From positions 186,001-250,000 of the forward strand of contig NZ_NBYX01000003.1 of the NCBI RefSeq assembly GCF_002099195.1: DNA of 64,000 nucleotides. Direction: 5' to 3'. The translations under genes were made by a program, and so were the position numbers. Below the pieces are notes generated by a model that did no database searches, had not been told where the DNA came from, and saw nothing but the letters and a program-made list of their open reading frames with translations. The stretch is from Burkholderia puraquae (GTDB lineage Bacteria > Pseudomonadota > Gammaproteobacteria > Burkholderiales > Burkholderiaceae). Positions 16,238 through 25,469 of this stretch are shown piece after piece (position 1 is the stretch's first letter; every line of letters starts with the position of its first letter).

Positions 16238-17725
16238 ATGAAGAACTACCTCGAACCCGTCCCGCGCAAGTTCCGCGTGAATGCGCTCGCCACGCTGCTG
16301 CTGTCGCTCGCCGCCGCGCCCGCGTTCGCGCAAGCGTCGCCGCCGGCCGCGGCCGATCCGGCGGCCGGCGCCGGCGACGCCGCCGCTCCCGTACAACAGG
16401 CCGCCGATGCTGCCGCGCCCGCTCCCGGCGGCTTCTGGGAACGCTCGAACCTGCTCGGCAACATGGGCGGCCTGCGCGACGTGCTCGGCGATCACGGCAT
16501 CACGCTGAGCCTGCAGGAAACCGGCGAGTACCTGTACAACACGTCGGGCGGCACGAATCGCGGCGGGGCGTACCAGGGGCTCACTCAATTCGGCTTCAAC
16601 GTCGACACGGGCAAGGCGGTCGGCCTGCCGGGCGGCACGTTCAACGTGTCGGCGCTGCAGATTCACGGCACCAACCTCACGCAGCGCTATCTGCAGACGC
16701 TGCAGACTGCGACCGGCATCGAGGCGAATTCGACCACGCGCCTGTGGGAGCTCTGGTACCAGCAGTCGCTGCTCGACGGCAAGGTCGACGTGAAGGTCGG
16801 CCAGCAGAGCGTCGACCAGGAATTCATGGTGAGCCAGAATGCGGCGACGTTCATGAACGCCACGTTCGGCTGGCCCGTGCTGCCGTCGACCGACCTGCCG
16901 GCCGGCGGCCCCGCGTATCCGCTGTCGTCGCTCGGCGTGCGGCTGCGCGTGAAGCCGGCCGATGCGTGGACCGCGATGGTCGGCGTGTTCGACGGCAACC
17001 CGGCCGGCCGCACCGACGGCGATGCGCAGGTGCTGAACGCGCACGGCACGAACTTCAACCTGCGCAGCGGCGCATTCGTGATCGGCGAACTGCAGTACGC
17101 GCTGAACGCGCCGCCCGCCGATCCGAAGGCGCCGCAGCCGGCCGGACTGCCGGGCACGTACAAGCTCGGCTTCTGGTACCAGTCGCAGCACGCGAACGAT
17201 CCGCGCTACGGCACCGACGGCCTGTCGCTCGCGAATCCGGCGAGCAACGGCATTGCTGCCACCCATCGCGGCAACTACGGGCTCTATGCGGTTGCGGACC
17301 AGATGGTGTGGCGGCCGTCGGCCGACAGCCCGCGCTCGGTCGGCGTGTTCGCGCGCGTAATGGGTGCGCCGGGCGATCGCAATATCGTCGATTTCGCCGC
17401 CAACGCAGGCGTGACGCTGAAGGCGCCGTTCAAGGGGCGAGACAACGACGTCGCGGGCCTCGCGGTCGGCTACGCGAAGATCGGCTCGCATGCGCGCGGC
17501 CTCGACGGCGACACCGGCGTCTACACGACGCCCGGCTATCCGGTACGCCGTGCGGAAACGGTGGTCGAAGCGACCTACCAGTACCAGGTCACGCCGTGGT
17601 GGCAGATGCAGGCCGACCTGCAGCACTTCTTCCGTCCGGGCGGCGGCATCCCGAACCCGAACGCGGCCGGTGCGCGCATCGGCGACGAAACGGTGGTCGG
17701 CGTGCGCACGACGATCACGTTCTAA
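16238..17725 (+). CDS. OprB-family carbohydrate-selective porin
   Basis: The 495-aa product has a signal peptide ending AFAQA (about residue 32) and a Pro/Ala-rich linker (35-65). The OprB barrel follows, starting near GGFWERSNLLGNMGGLRDVLG and ending in an aromatic C-terminal strand (VGVRTTITF) typical of outer-membrane proteins. Motifs such as LWELWYQQSLLDGKVDVKVG and the closing HFFRPGGGIPNPN are characteristic of OprB porins. Such porins admit glucose and related sugars. The convergent neighbour is a trehalase, so a sugar role for the pair is plausible but unproven. Confidence 0.92.
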   Translation: MKNYLEPVPRKFRVNALATLLLSLAAAPAFAQASPPAAADPAAGAGDAAAPVQQAADAAAPAPGGFWERSNLLGNMGGLRDVLGDHGITLSLQETGEYLYNTSGGTNRGGAYQGLTQFGFNVDTGKAVGLPGGTFNVSALQIHGTNLTQRYLQTLQTATGIEANSTTRLWELWYQQSLLDGKVDVKVGQQSVDQEFMVSQNAATFMNATFGWPVLPSTDLPAGGPAYPLSSLGVRLRVKPADAWTAMVGVFDGNPAGRTDGDAQVLNAHGTNFNLRSGAFVIGELQYALNAPPADPKAPQPAGLPGTYKLGFWYQSQHANDPRYGTDGLSLANPASNGIAATHRGNYGLYAVADQMVWRPSADSPRSVGVFARVMGAPGDRNIVDFAANAGVTLKAPFKGRDNDVAGLAVGYAKIGSHARGLDGDTGVYTTPGYPVRRAETVVEATYQYQVTPWWQMQADLQHFFRPGGGIPNPNAAGARIGDETVVGVRTTITF

Positions 17726-17742
17726 AGCGGGTCTGATGCAAA

Positions 17743-17790
17743 CACGGGCCGGACGGCCGCTCGCGCGACAGTCCGGCCCGTGCGTTCTCT
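17743..17790. terminator. Terminator between porin and trehalase genes
   Basis: A 12-bp perfect stem (CACGGGCCGGAC / GTCCGGCCCGTG) with a 16-nt loop is followed by a pyrimidine-rich CGTTCTCTT on the plus strand. It sits between the convergent porin and trehalase genes and can serve both. Confidence 0.7.
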
Positions 17791-17821
17791 TGCGGGGCAA
17801 GCGCGCGGCCCGGGCCGCGCG

Positions 17822-19573
17822 TCACTCGCCGTACAGCCCCAGCAGTTTCAGCGTGACGCCGTTGGTCCAGCCGAACCCGTCCTGCAGCGGATACTCGCCG
17901 CCCCCGCCGCCGCCCGTGCCGGCGCCTTCGACCACGTACTTCTCGACGAGCTTGCCTTCGGTCGCGTACACATGCTTCACGTCGGACAGGAAACGCGTGC
18001 CGATGTCCTTCGCGAGCGCCGGTTCGCCATAGCGGCGCAGCCCGTCGATCGCGATCCACTGCAACGGCGCCCAGCCGTTCGGCGCATCCCACTGCTGCCC
18101 GGTGTTCTCGGTGGTCGTCGCGAGGCCACCCGGCTGCAGCAGCGTCTTGCGCACCTCGCGCGCCGTCGCCTTCGCGCGCTCGGGCCAGGCCACGCCCGCG
18201 AACAACGGATACAGCGCGGCGGCCGTCACGGCGTCACGCGGCTTGCGCAACTGCCAGTCGTAGTCGCCGTAATAGCCGCGGCGGTTCCACAGATAGTGGT
18301 TGATCGCGGCCGCCCGCCGCGCCGCGCGCGCCGAAAAATCGGTCACGCACGCAATGTCGCGCGTGACCGCGCAGCCCTTCACGATCGTCGTCTCGAGATG
18401 GAACATCAGGCTGTTCAGGTCGACCGGCACGATCGACGTCGTGCGGATCGTCGCGAGCGTCTTGCCGTCGCCGAACCAGCGCGAGCTGTAGTCCCAGCCG
18501 CTTTCGGCACCCGCACGCAGGTCGCGGTAGACCTCGTTCGCCGGGCGCCCCGGCGCCGATTTCGCGGTCGTCACGTCCTCGAGATACGACTCGTCGCGCG
18601 GCGTATCGCTTGCATCCCAGTAGCGGTTCAGCACCGCGCCATCGGGCATCGCGACCACGTTGCGCGCAGCCTGCCCGCGCGGCGTCGTGGTTTCGCCCTG
18701 CATCCAGTACGCATGCTCCTTGCGCAGTGCCGGCAGGTATTTCTGGTAGACCTTGTCGCCTTCGGCCTGCGCGGCAAGCGTCACCATGTACGCGAAGAAC
18801 GGCGGCTGCGAGCGGCTCGCGTAATACGTGCGGTTGCCGTTCGGGATGTGCCCGATCGTGTCGATCAGATGGGCGAAGTTGTCGAGCATGTTGTCGACGA
18901 GATCCTCGCGGCCCGACACCTGCAGCCCGAGCATCGTGAAATAGGTATCCCAGTAGTAGCCTTCGCGGAAACGCCCGCCGGGCACGACGTACGGCTTCGG
19001 CAGCGGAATCAGCGAACTGTAGGGCGGCACCGTCGTGCTCGTGCGCGTGAGCTGCGGCCACAGCCAGTCGATGTGCTGGCGCAGCGTCTGGTTCGGCGGC
19101 GGCGTCACGCCGCCCTCCGGGGGCGGCGTGAAATGCTGGCCGACGAACGCCTTCAGCGAGAAGCCCGGCTGCGATTTCTGTTGCTGATACAACTGCACGA
19201 TCGTCGCGGGATCGCTATCGGGCGTCGCGTCGACGAAGGTCTTCTGGTCGGGATAGATCTGCGCGGTCTGCACCGCGACGAACAGGTCGCCGTAGAGCTG
19301 GCTCGGCGGCGGCAGCAGCGTGCCCGACGCGGGGGCGGCAACCGCGGCCGTAGCCGGCGCGGCCGACTGGGCAGCCGCCTGCGCGGCAGCCTGGTTCGCA
19401 TTGTCGGCCTGCGCAGCGCAGCCGGCGACGGCGAGATACGCGACGGCCAGTGCAGCGGCCCAGCGAAGTCGCGGCACGGGTGGCGCGAAACGCGGTGAAA
19501 GACGGAGCGACAAGCGCGTTGAGAAGCGGGCTGAGAAGCGCGATGCAATCGATGCGGCACGACGTGACGTCAT
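17822..19573 (-). CDS. treA: Periplasmic trehalase (GH37), possible lipoprotein
   Basis: Trehalase splits alpha,alpha-trehalose into two glucose molecules. The 583-aa product carries both GH37 signatures, [14 protein letters not shown] and [13 protein letters not shown]. Its catalytic-acid region is [10 protein letters not shown], and a glycine-rich [19 protein letters not shown] near the C-terminus is typical of TreA. The N-terminus is basic with a hydrophobic segment ending LAVAGC, which looks like a lipobox and could anchor the enzyme. The start at 19573 has GGAGGGG 7 nt upstream; a longer reading frame upstream lacks any such site. It converges on the porin gene. Confidence 0.95.
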   Translation of the reverse strand: MTSRRAASIASRFSARFSTRLSLRLSPRFAPPVPRLRWAAALAVAYLAVAGCAAQADNANQAAAQAAAQSAAPATAAVAAPASGTLLPPPSQLYGDLFVAVQTAQIYPDQKTFVDATPDSDPATIVQLYQQQKSQPGFSLKAFVGQHFTPPPEGGVTPPPNQTLRQHIDWLWPQLTRTSTTVPPYSSLIPLPKPYVVPGGRFREGYYWDTYFTMLGLQVSGREDLVDNMLDNFAHLIDTIGHIPNGNRTYYASRSQPPFFAYMVTLAAQAEGDKVYQKYLPALRKEHAYWMQGETTTPRGQAARNVVAMPDGAVLNRYWDASDTPRDESYLEDVTTAKSAPGRPANEVYRDLRAGAESGWDYSSRWFGDGKTLATIRTTSIVPVDLNSLMFHLETTIVKGCAVTRDIACVTDFSARAARRAAAINHYLWNRRGYYGDYDWQLRKPRDAVTAAALYPLFAGVAWPERAKATAREVRKTLLQPGGLATTTENTGQQWDAPNGWAPLQWIAIDGLRRYGEPALAKDIGTRFLSDVKHVYATEGKLVEKYVVEGAGTGGGGGGEYPLQDGFGWTNGVTLKLLGLYGE

Positions 19574-19709
19574 GACGTGTCCCCTCCTTTCGATGGTGAG
19601 TGGGTCGGCACGAGGTCTCGTTCGCGCGAGCGCTCGTCTCGATGGCCTTCGATCGATGCGCGTCGTTTTGTGTTGCGAGTGGGTCCGACTGTCGCACGAA
19701 ACGTGCGCA

Positions 19710-20348
19710 TCAAGCAAGTTTCGATTCACGCGACTCGCGCAGATAGCCGCGTACGGCCCGCCACGCACGCGCGTCGAGCGCATCCGCATCGGTCTCGCCG
19801 CGCGCGCCCGCCGCATCGACGATCCCCTTCACGATCGCGAGCAGATCGTGCGCGACGACGTCGGGCGCCGCGACGCGCGGCGCATCGCGCAGCGTGAGCG
19901 CATGCAGCAGCGTCGCGTGGATGCTGTCCGCGACGCGTGCGGTACGCGCGCCGAGCGGCAGCCGCGCCTCCTCGAAGTCGATCAGCCGCGCGAGCACCGG
20001 ACGGCGCATCTGGTGCGCGACGGCCGCACGCACCAGGGCGCGCAGTACGTCGTCGCATGACGACAGCGCGCCAGCCCGGTCGACGTCGCCGAGCAGATGC
20101 GCACTCTCGCGCTCGACGAGCGCGGCCGTCAGCGCATCGCGATTCGGGAAGTATTGATAGAGCGAACCGATGCTCACGCCGGCCAGCGCCGCGACCGCGT
20201 TGGTCGTGTAACCGTCGAAGCCGTTGCGCTCCAGAATGCGAGCAGCGGCCTCAACGATCGCGTCGACGGTGGCCACCGAGCGGCGCTGACGCGGCGCCTT
20301 GCGGGGCGACAGCGGGATTCGCGGGGACGATTCGGACATGGTCGGCAT
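19710..20348 (-). CDS. TetR-family transcriptional regulator
   Basis: A TetR-type repressor of about 212 aa with the N-terminal [23 protein letters not shown] (recognition helix near residue 60) and a helical ligand domain behind it. The start is uncertain. An in-frame ATG at 20369 lies inside the operator and about 2 nt from the predicted transcript start, so I use 20348; 20339 is also possible. A consensus promoter and a 24-bp palindrome sit directly upstream, pointing to autoregulation. The divergent neighbour is a broken darcynin-like gene. Confidence 0.88.
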   Translation of the reverse strand: MPTMSESSPRIPLSPRKAPRQRRSVATVDAIVEAAARILERNGFDGYTTNAVAALAGVSIGSLYQYFPNRDALTAALVERESAHLLGDVDRAGALSSCDDVLRALVRAAVAHQMRRPVLARLIDFEEARLPLGARTARVADSIHATLLHALTLRDAPRVAAPDVVAHDLLAIVKGIVDAAGARGETDADALDARAWRAVRGYLRESRESKLA

Positions 20349-20357
20349 GCGAGTTTC

Positions 20358-20406
20358 GAATATGAGCAAACGCTCATATTCTAGAAACGCTCTCCCGCTC
20401 TGTCAA
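20358..20406 (-). promoter_or_regulatory. Consensus promoter overlapped by a 24-bp TetR-type operator
   Basis: On the minus strand TTGACA (20401-20406) and TAGAAT (20378-20383) are exactly 17 bp apart. The -10 overlaps a perfect palindrome (20358-20381) with arms GAATATGAGC / GCTCATATTC around 4 bp. The transcription start would fall at about 20371, inside the palindrome, so repressor binding would block the TetR gene itself. The same site can control the rightward neighbour. Confidence 0.7.
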
Positions 20407-20418
20407 AAGGGAATCGGC

Positions 20419-20895
20419 GTGCGCCGGCAAACCGCGATCCCGCTCATCGTGTTCATGCTCTTGAAGACGCGCCCCGAATGGCTCGGCCGCCCCGTGCCCG
20501 AACGCTGACGGCTGCTGCGCGAATTCATCGCGCCGATTGGCAAGGCTCACGGCGAACGCGTGTCGCCGCGCGTCTACGGCACCCCGTTCTACTCGGCACG
20601 CGTGACCGACGTGCGGATCCGGAATGCACAGGATCGCCACGCATGCAAACCCATGATCGACGCGCTTCGCGAGAGGCCATTCCGGGATCGCGACTTCGAC
20701 ATCGTCGAGATCCTGGCGAGTGTCGAGAACGTATCTGCGGCCAACGGCGACGACGCAGTCGCGCCGTTGGCCGTCGAGGTTCATGCGGCACGCAGACGCG
20801 GTGCATGCGCTCCATTTTGCGCAGTCGTTCTTTCCATGCCGCCCGCCAACCAAGACGACTGTTGCAACATGCGGAACAACTGTTGTCGTACGTGA
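20419..20895 (+). pseudogene. Darcynin-like gene interrupted by an in-frame TGA
   Basis: Read from a GTG at 20419, one frame gives PLIVFMLLKTRPEWLGR, hits a TGA at 20506-20508, and then continues in the same frame. After the stop it reads LLREFIAPIGKAHG, YGTPFYSARVTDVRI, MIDALRERPFRDRDF and FDIVEILASVENV. The two parts together match the small darcynin family as I remember it (KTxPEWL, PFY/F-SARxxD, F-DVVDI-xxxEN). Homology ends near 20740; the rest of the open frame to 20895 looks unrelated. The single stop suggests a recent pseudogene, a sequencing error or readthrough. It lies next to the TetR operator, so it was probably the TetR target. Confidence 0.55.
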
Positions 20896-20921
20896 CTCAA
20901 CGGTCACATTGTGGGCATAAT
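20860..20921 (+). promoter_or_regulatory. Palindrome-rich promoter region of the MFS gene
   Basis: Three small palindromes cluster here: TGTTGCAACA (20860), ACAAC-T-GTTGT (20876) and GTGAC-N6-GTCAC (20892-20907). TGACTC and CATAAT (20916-20921) are 17 bp apart and could form a promoter, which would favour the ATG at 20947 as the translation start. The regulator is unknown. Confidence 0.35.
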
Positions 20922-22335
20922 GGCGTCTTTACCGCGCGCCCAGCCCATGTCGCCCGTCTTTCTAGCACCGCTCATCGTTGCCTGTGCGTTGTTCATGGAA
21001 AGCGTCGACGCGAACATCATCGTCACCGCCCTCCCCGCGATGGCGAGGGACTTCGGGCACAGCCCCGTCACGTTGAACATTGCGATCACGGCCTACGTGG
21101 TCGGGCTCGGCGTATTCATTCCGATCTGCGGCTGGCTGGCCGACCGCTTCAGCGCACGCTCCGTGTTCCGCACCGCGATCGGCATCTTCGTCGTCGGCTC
21201 GCTGATGTGCGCGGCGTCCAGTTCCCTCGGCGTGCTCACGTTCGCACGCTTCATCCAGGGCGTCGGCGGCGCGATGATGGTGCCCGTCGGCCGCATCATC
21301 ATCTTCCGCGCAGTGCCGCGCTCGGATCTCGTCCGGGCGATGAACTACCTAGCGATTCCCGCACTGTTCGGGCCCACGGTCGGGCCGCTCGTCGGCGGCT
21401 TCATCACGACCTACCTGCACTGGCGGATGATCTTCTTCATCAACGTGCCGATCGGCATCTACGGGATCTACCTCGCGAGCAAGCACATCGCGAACACGCG
21501 CGAGCCCGATCCGGGCCCGCTCGACTGGTTCGGCTTCCTGCTGTCCGCCAGCGGCGCCGCGCTGCTGCTGATGGGCCTCACGCTGATCGACGGTTCGCTC
21601 ACGTCGCGCTCGAACGCGCTCGTCATGTGCGCGGCCGGCACCGTCCTGCTCGCGCTCTACGTGCCGTATGCGCGACGCAAGGAGCGGCCGGTGCTCGACC
21701 TCAGCTTCCTCAAGATCCCGACGTATCACGCGAGCGTCGTCGGCGGGTCGCTGTTCCGCATCGGCCTCGGCGCGGTGCCGTTCCTGCTGCCGCTCGCCCT
21801 GCAGGAAGGGCTCGGCATGAGCGCGTTCCATTCGGGGCTCATCACGTGCGCGTCCGCGTTCGGCGGCGCGATGAGCCGCTCGACGGCCACCCATACGCTG
21901 CGCCGCTTCGGCTTCCGTACGGTGCTGATCTACAACGCGGCATTCGCGGGGCTCGCGATCGCCGCGTACGGCGTGTTCCATCCCGGCATGGCGACCTGGG
22001 CGATCTGGCTGATCGTGCTCGTCGGCGGCATCTTCCCCGCGCTGCAGTTCACGAGCCTGAACTCGATGATCTACGCGGACATCTCACCGCGCGATGCAGG
22101 CCGCGCGACGAGCCTCGGCAGTGTCGTGCAGCAGATGTCGCTTGGTCTCGGCGTGACGGTGGCCGGCCTCGTGCTGCATATTTCGCACTGGCTGCAGGGT
22201 CATCAGAAGATGGTGTGGTCGGATTTCTGGCCCGCGTTCGTCGTGGTCGGGCTGTGCTCGTTCGCGTCGATTCCGATCACGCGGCGGCTGCCGCCCGGCG
22301 CCGGCGACGAAGTCGCGCGCGGCAAGCGGCAATAG
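20920..22335 (+). CDS. MFS drug/metabolite transporter, DHA2-like (EmrB/QacA group)
   Basis: A 471-aa polytopic protein with about 14 predicted helices. It begins with APLIVACALFMESVDANIIV, which carries the D-rich helix-1 motif of DHA2 exporters, followed by the loop GWLADRFSARSVFRTA. Motif C-like GPTVGPLVGGFITTYLHWR is present at about residue 150. Proteins of this type are proton-driven exporters; the substrate is not evident. Start choices are ATG 20920, GTG 20911 and ATG 20947, and no site has a clear ribosome-binding sequence. A predicted promoter overlapping 20916-20921 would favour 20947. Confidence 0.88.
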   Translation: MASLPRAQPMSPVFLAPLIVACALFMESVDANIIVTALPAMARDFGHSPVTLNIAITAYVVGLGVFIPICGWLADRFSARSVFRTAIGIFVVGSLMCAASSSLGVLTFARFIQGVGGAMMVPVGRIIIFRAVPRSDLVRAMNYLAIPALFGPTVGPLVGGFITTYLHWRMIFFINVPIGIYGIYLASKHIANTREPDPGPLDWFGFLLSASGAALLLMGLTLIDGSLTSRSNALVMCAAGTVLLALYVPYARRKERPVLDLSFLKIPTYHASVVGGSLFRIGLGAVPFLLPLALQEGLGMSAFHSGLITCASAFGGAMSRSTATHTLRRFGFRTVLIYNAAFAGLAIAAYGVFHPGMATWAIWLIVLVGGIFPALQFTSLNSMIYADISPRDAGRATSLGSVVQQMSLGLGVTVAGLVLHISHWLQGHQKMVWSDFWPAFVVVGLCSFASIPITRRLPPGAGDEVARGKRQ

Positions 22336-22418
22336 CAATCAGGCGGACGAGCGGGAAATAGCGGAAGGGGCCGAACGGGCAGAGAGGAAAGCCGCCCGCG
22401 AAACAAACCGGAAAAACC

Positions 22419-22587
22419 AAAAAAATCAGCGGACATCCACACGGGGCCGGTGCACAGCCGCATGGATGTCCGCTCAGGGCTCCGGGTCTCCCGATGGGGG
22501 TTGAGAATCCCGGATTCGCTTCCTGCGTGCCATGGACATATGTGCGTCGGAAGCAAAATCGTTGCGCGCATTGATCGTCGCGCCATG
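22419..22587 (-). ncRNA. Candidate leftward small RNA ending in an intrinsic terminator
   Basis: On the minus strand a 12-bp perfect stem (AGCGGACATCCA / TGGATGTCCGCT, 22428-22474) is followed at once by TGATTTTTTTGG. This is a textbook intrinsic terminator, but no protein gene ends upstream of it on that strand. A TATAGT -10 lies at 22594-22599 with TTGACA 21 bp further up (longer than ideal), predicting a start near 22587 and an RNA of about 170 nt. An internal GAATC-N3-GATTC hairpin is also present. The terminator is well supported; the RNA is inference. Confidence 0.45.
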
Positions 22588-22718
22588 CACTGCACTATAG
22601 GGAAACTTGCGAAATGCATCTGTCAACCATTGTCAGACACGGTGCATCGGCAGCGCGCACGCGCGCGCCGCTTTCGCGCTAAAGTGGTTCCCGACCATCA
22701 CTCCCGGCCGCCCTTCCG

Positions 22719-23930
22719 ATGCTTACGCTCTCGACCGCCGCCGCCCGCGCGCTGCATCTCGCCGCGCAGGGCCTGCTGACGCCGCCCCGCCGCAAGGCGA
22801 CCAAATCCGACGTGCTCGACACGATCCGCCGGATGGCGCAGCTGCAGATCGATACCATCCACGTCGTCGCGCGCAGCCCGTATCTCGTGCTGTTCAGCCG
22901 TCTCGGCGATTTCTCGCCGCAGTGGCTCGACGAACATCTCGCCGAAGCGCGCCTGTTCGAATACTGGTCGCACGAAGCGTGCTTCCTGCCGGTCGAGCAG
23001 TTCGGCCTGATGCGCTACAAGATGCTCGATCCGTCGGGGATGGGCTGGAAATACGCAGCCGAGTGGCATGAGCAGAATCGTCCCGACATCGAGCGGCTGC
23101 TCGCGCGGATTCGCGCCGAGGGGCCCGTGCGGTCGGCCGATTTCGCCCGCGAGGATGGCGTGAAAGGCAACGGCTGGTGGGATCGCAAGCCCGAGAAGCG
23201 CCACCTGGAAGTGCTGTTCACGACGGGCGACCTGATGGTGTCGGAACGCCGCAATTTCCAGCGCGTGTACGACATACGCGAGCGCGTGCTGCCCGACTGG
23301 GACGATATGCGCGACCTGCCGCCGCGCCACACCGTGCTGCCCGCGCTGCTCGATTACACGTGCCGCGCGCTCGGCGTCGTGCGCGCCGACTGGGTAGCCG
23401 ACTACTATCGGCTGCCGCGCCGTTCGTACCGCGCGGAGCTCGAGCAGCTCGCGGACGCGGGCGACCTGATCCCGGTGGCAATTGAAGACTGGAAGGAGCC
23501 GGCCTACGTGCATCGCTCGCTCGAAGCGCTGCTGCCGGCAGCGGAGGCCGACACGCTGCGCTCGACGGTCACGACGCTGCTGTCGCCGTTCGACCCGGTC
23601 GTGTGGGACCGGCGGCGTGCCTCGGTGCTGTTCGATTTCGATTACACGATCGAATGCTATACGCCCGGGCACAAGCGGCGTTACGGCTATTTCTGCCTGC
23701 CCGTGCTGCATCGCGGCCGGCTGGTCGGGCGCATCGACGCAAAGGCGCATCGCACGCTCGGCACGTTCGAACTGAAGGCCGTGCATGTCGAGCCGGGCGT
23801 GCGGTTCGGCTCGGGGCTCGCAGCCGATGTCGCGAAGGCGGTGAAAAAGCTCGCGGCATGGCACGGCACGCCGGAAGTCACGGCCCGGCAGGCCCCGCCT
23901 GAGCTGGTGAAGGCGCTGGCCGGCGCGTAG
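22719..23930 (+). CDS. Winged-helix DNA glycosylase-like protein (YcaQ/AlkX group)
   Basis: A 403-aa protein of the HTH_42/YcaQ family, whose bacterial members excise bulky N7-alkylated bases or unhook interstrand crosslinks. The conserved catalytic-region motif appears as QLQIDTIHVVARSPY, giving Q43-I44-D45, the QxD form found in YcaQ-type (AlkX) rather than the QxQ form of AlkZ. Further family blocks include EYWSHEACFLPVEQ, LLSPFDPVVWDRRR and the C-terminal GRIDAKAHR. Start at 22719 lacks a clear ribosome site. Single gene, not obviously in an operon. Confidence 0.88.
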   Translation: MLTLSTAAARALHLAAQGLLTPPRRKATKSDVLDTIRRMAQLQIDTIHVVARSPYLVLFSRLGDFSPQWLDEHLAEARLFEYWSHEACFLPVEQFGLMRYKMLDPSGMGWKYAAEWHEQNRPDIERLLARIRAEGPVRSADFAREDGVKGNGWWDRKPEKRHLEVLFTTGDLMVSERRNFQRVYDIRERVLPDWDDMRDLPPRHTVLPALLDYTCRALGVVRADWVADYYRLPRRSYRAELEQLADAGDLIPVAIEDWKEPAYVHRSLEALLPAAEADTLRSTVTTLLSPFDPVVWDRRRASVLFDFDYTIECYTPGHKRRYGYFCLPVLHRGRLVGRIDAKAHRTLGTFELKAVHVEPGVRFGSGLAADVAKAVKKLAAWHGTPEVTARQAPPELVKALAGA

Positions 23931-23981
23931 TCGGTCACGCAGCCGGCTCGCAAGGCGGCGCCGCGCGCCGCCGGCCGCCGA

Positions 23982-24200
23982 TCAGTCGCGCAGCTTGCGA
24001 AAACGCGGCGTGCCGTCTTCGAGGGTCCCGTTGAACATTGCTTCCGGCCGCACCCACAGGCCGCGCGCATGCGGCCACAGGTGTTCGTACACGACTACCG
24101 ATTCCTCGGTTTCGGAATGGCGGGCAACGCCGATGTAGCGGTACAGCCCGCCCTTGTAATGGCGATGCGTCGCGAGCTGTTCGGCTTCCTGTTCGGTCAT
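23982..24200 (-). CDS. DUF1653 family protein
   Basis: A 72-aa protein whose core HYKGGLYRYIGVARHSETEE followed by VVVYEHLW is the DUF1653 signature. It forms a small SH3-like beta barrel in known structures; the role is unknown. I start it at 24200 (MTEQEAEQ), with purine-rich AGAGAAG upstream. It ends 57 bp downstream of the following GNAT gene, so the two are probably one leftward transcript. Confidence 0.85.
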   Translation of the reverse strand: MTEQEAEQLATHRHYKGGLYRYIGVARHSETEESVVVYEHLWPHARGLWVRPEAMFNGTLEDGTPRFRKLRD

Positions 24201-24257
24201 GATGGGCTTCTCTTCGGCAAAAACGGAAAGCGCGTATTGTATGCGCTGCACCGCGCG

Positions 24258-24701
24258 TCAGCGTTGCGCGTAGATGTCCGGGCGGCGGATCTCCATCACC
24301 CGCTCGGGATTCGCAGCCGGCCCGAAGCCGACGGGCCGGTACAGCTCGTGCGCATCGGACGTCACGAGCATGATGCGACGCAGGCCCTGCACCATCTCCT
24401 GCGCGAACACGTGGTCGATCAATGCACGGCCGTAGCCGTTGCCGCGTTCGGCCGGCAGCACGAACACGTCGCACAGGTACGCGAACGTCGCATGATCGGT
24501 GACGAGCCGCGCGAAGCCGACGAGCCGGTCGCCCACGTAGGCGCCAAAGCACAGCGAGCCCTCGATCGCACGCTCGACCACGTCGCGCGGAATGCCCTGC
24601 GACCAGTACGCGTCGCGATGCAGGAAGTCGAAGATCGCGTCGACGTCGAGTTCGCGCTTGTCGGTGGAAAATCTCAGCGTGGCGGGGGTGGCAGCAGGCA
24701 C
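24258..24701 (-). CDS. GNAT-family N-acetyltransferase
   Basis: A 147-aa GNAT domain. The acetyl-CoA-binding loop appears as VLPAERGNGYGRALIDHV (about residues 82-99), and the beta-4 strand is ATFAYLCDVFV. The end reads VGFGPAANPERVMEI. I use a GTG start at 24701, which has GGAG 6 nt upstream; a much longer frame continues upstream without homology. Substrate unknown. Confidence 0.87.
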   Translation of the reverse strand: MPAATPATLRFSTDKRELDVDAIFDFLHRDAYWSQGIPRDVVERAIEGSLCFGAYVGDRLVGFARLVTDHATFAYLCDVFVLPAERGNGYGRALIDHVFAQEMVQGLRRIMLVTSDAHELYRPVGFGPAANPERVMEIRRPDIYAQR

Positions 24702-24845
24702 GTCGGTCTCCGGTCGGTGTCGTGGAAGACGAAACGTCGACGATACCGCGCGGCGTGCGGGGCTACAAGCGGCGCCGCTCGATGGCATCGGCCCACCTGA
24801 TTCGGTGACAATGTCGGCTGCCCAATAAACTCGCCACGCCGCTTC

Positions 24846-25469
24846 ATGCCCTATCGCCTCATCGCATTCGACTTCGACGGCACGCTTGCCGATTCGCTCG
24901 ACAGCTTTCTCGCGGCGCTGTCGGAAGCGTCGCGCCTGCACGGCTTTCGCGACGCCACGCCCGAGCTGCGGCCGGCGCTGCGCGGCATGTCGGCGCGCGA
25001 CATCATTCGCGCCCTCGACGTACCGATATGGAAAGTGCCGCGCGTGACGATCGACATGCGTCGCCTGATGCAGCCGCGCGTCGCGCACGTGGCATTGTTC
25101 CCCGGCGTCGACGAAACGTTCGACGCGCTCGCCGCGCGCGGCATCCGCATCGCGATCGCCACGTCGAACACCGAGGAGATCGTGCGCGACCGGCTCGGCC
25201 CGCGCGCCGGCAGCCGTGTCGAGTATTTCGCGTGCGGCATTCCGCTGTTCGGCAAGGCACGCCGCCTGCGCGCGCTCGTTCATGAGGCCGGCGTGCGCAA
25301 CGACGAAGTGCTGTATGTCGGTGATGAAATCCGCGACGCCGACGCGGCACGACGCGCGCGTATCGCATTCCAGGGCGTCGCGTGGGGCTACACCGCACCG
25401 GACGCGTTGCAGGCGCATTGCGCAACGCCATTGCTGCCCCGTCTCGACGCATTGCTCGATCGCGTGTGA
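24846..25469 (+). CDS. HAD-superfamily phosphatase
   Basis: A 207-aa HAD hydrolase of the phosphoglycolate-phosphatase-like group. Motif I is FDFDGTLADS (nucleophile Asp near residue 9), motif II IAIATSNTEE, motif III lysine within FGKARRL, and motif IV YVGDEIRDADAARRA. A helical cap lies between motifs I and II. Substrate cannot be told. It is divergent from the GNAT gene at 24701 with a 144-bp gap. Confidence 0.9.
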   Translation: MPYRLIAFDFDGTLADSLDSFLAALSEASRLHGFRDATPELRPALRGMSARDIIRALDVPIWKVPRVTIDMRRLMQPRVAHVALFPGVDETFDALAARGIRIAIATSNTEEIVRDRLGPRAGSRVEYFACGIPLFGKARRLRALVHEAGVRNDEVLYVGDEIRDADAARRARIAFQGVAWGYTAPDALQAHCATPLLPRLDALLDRV

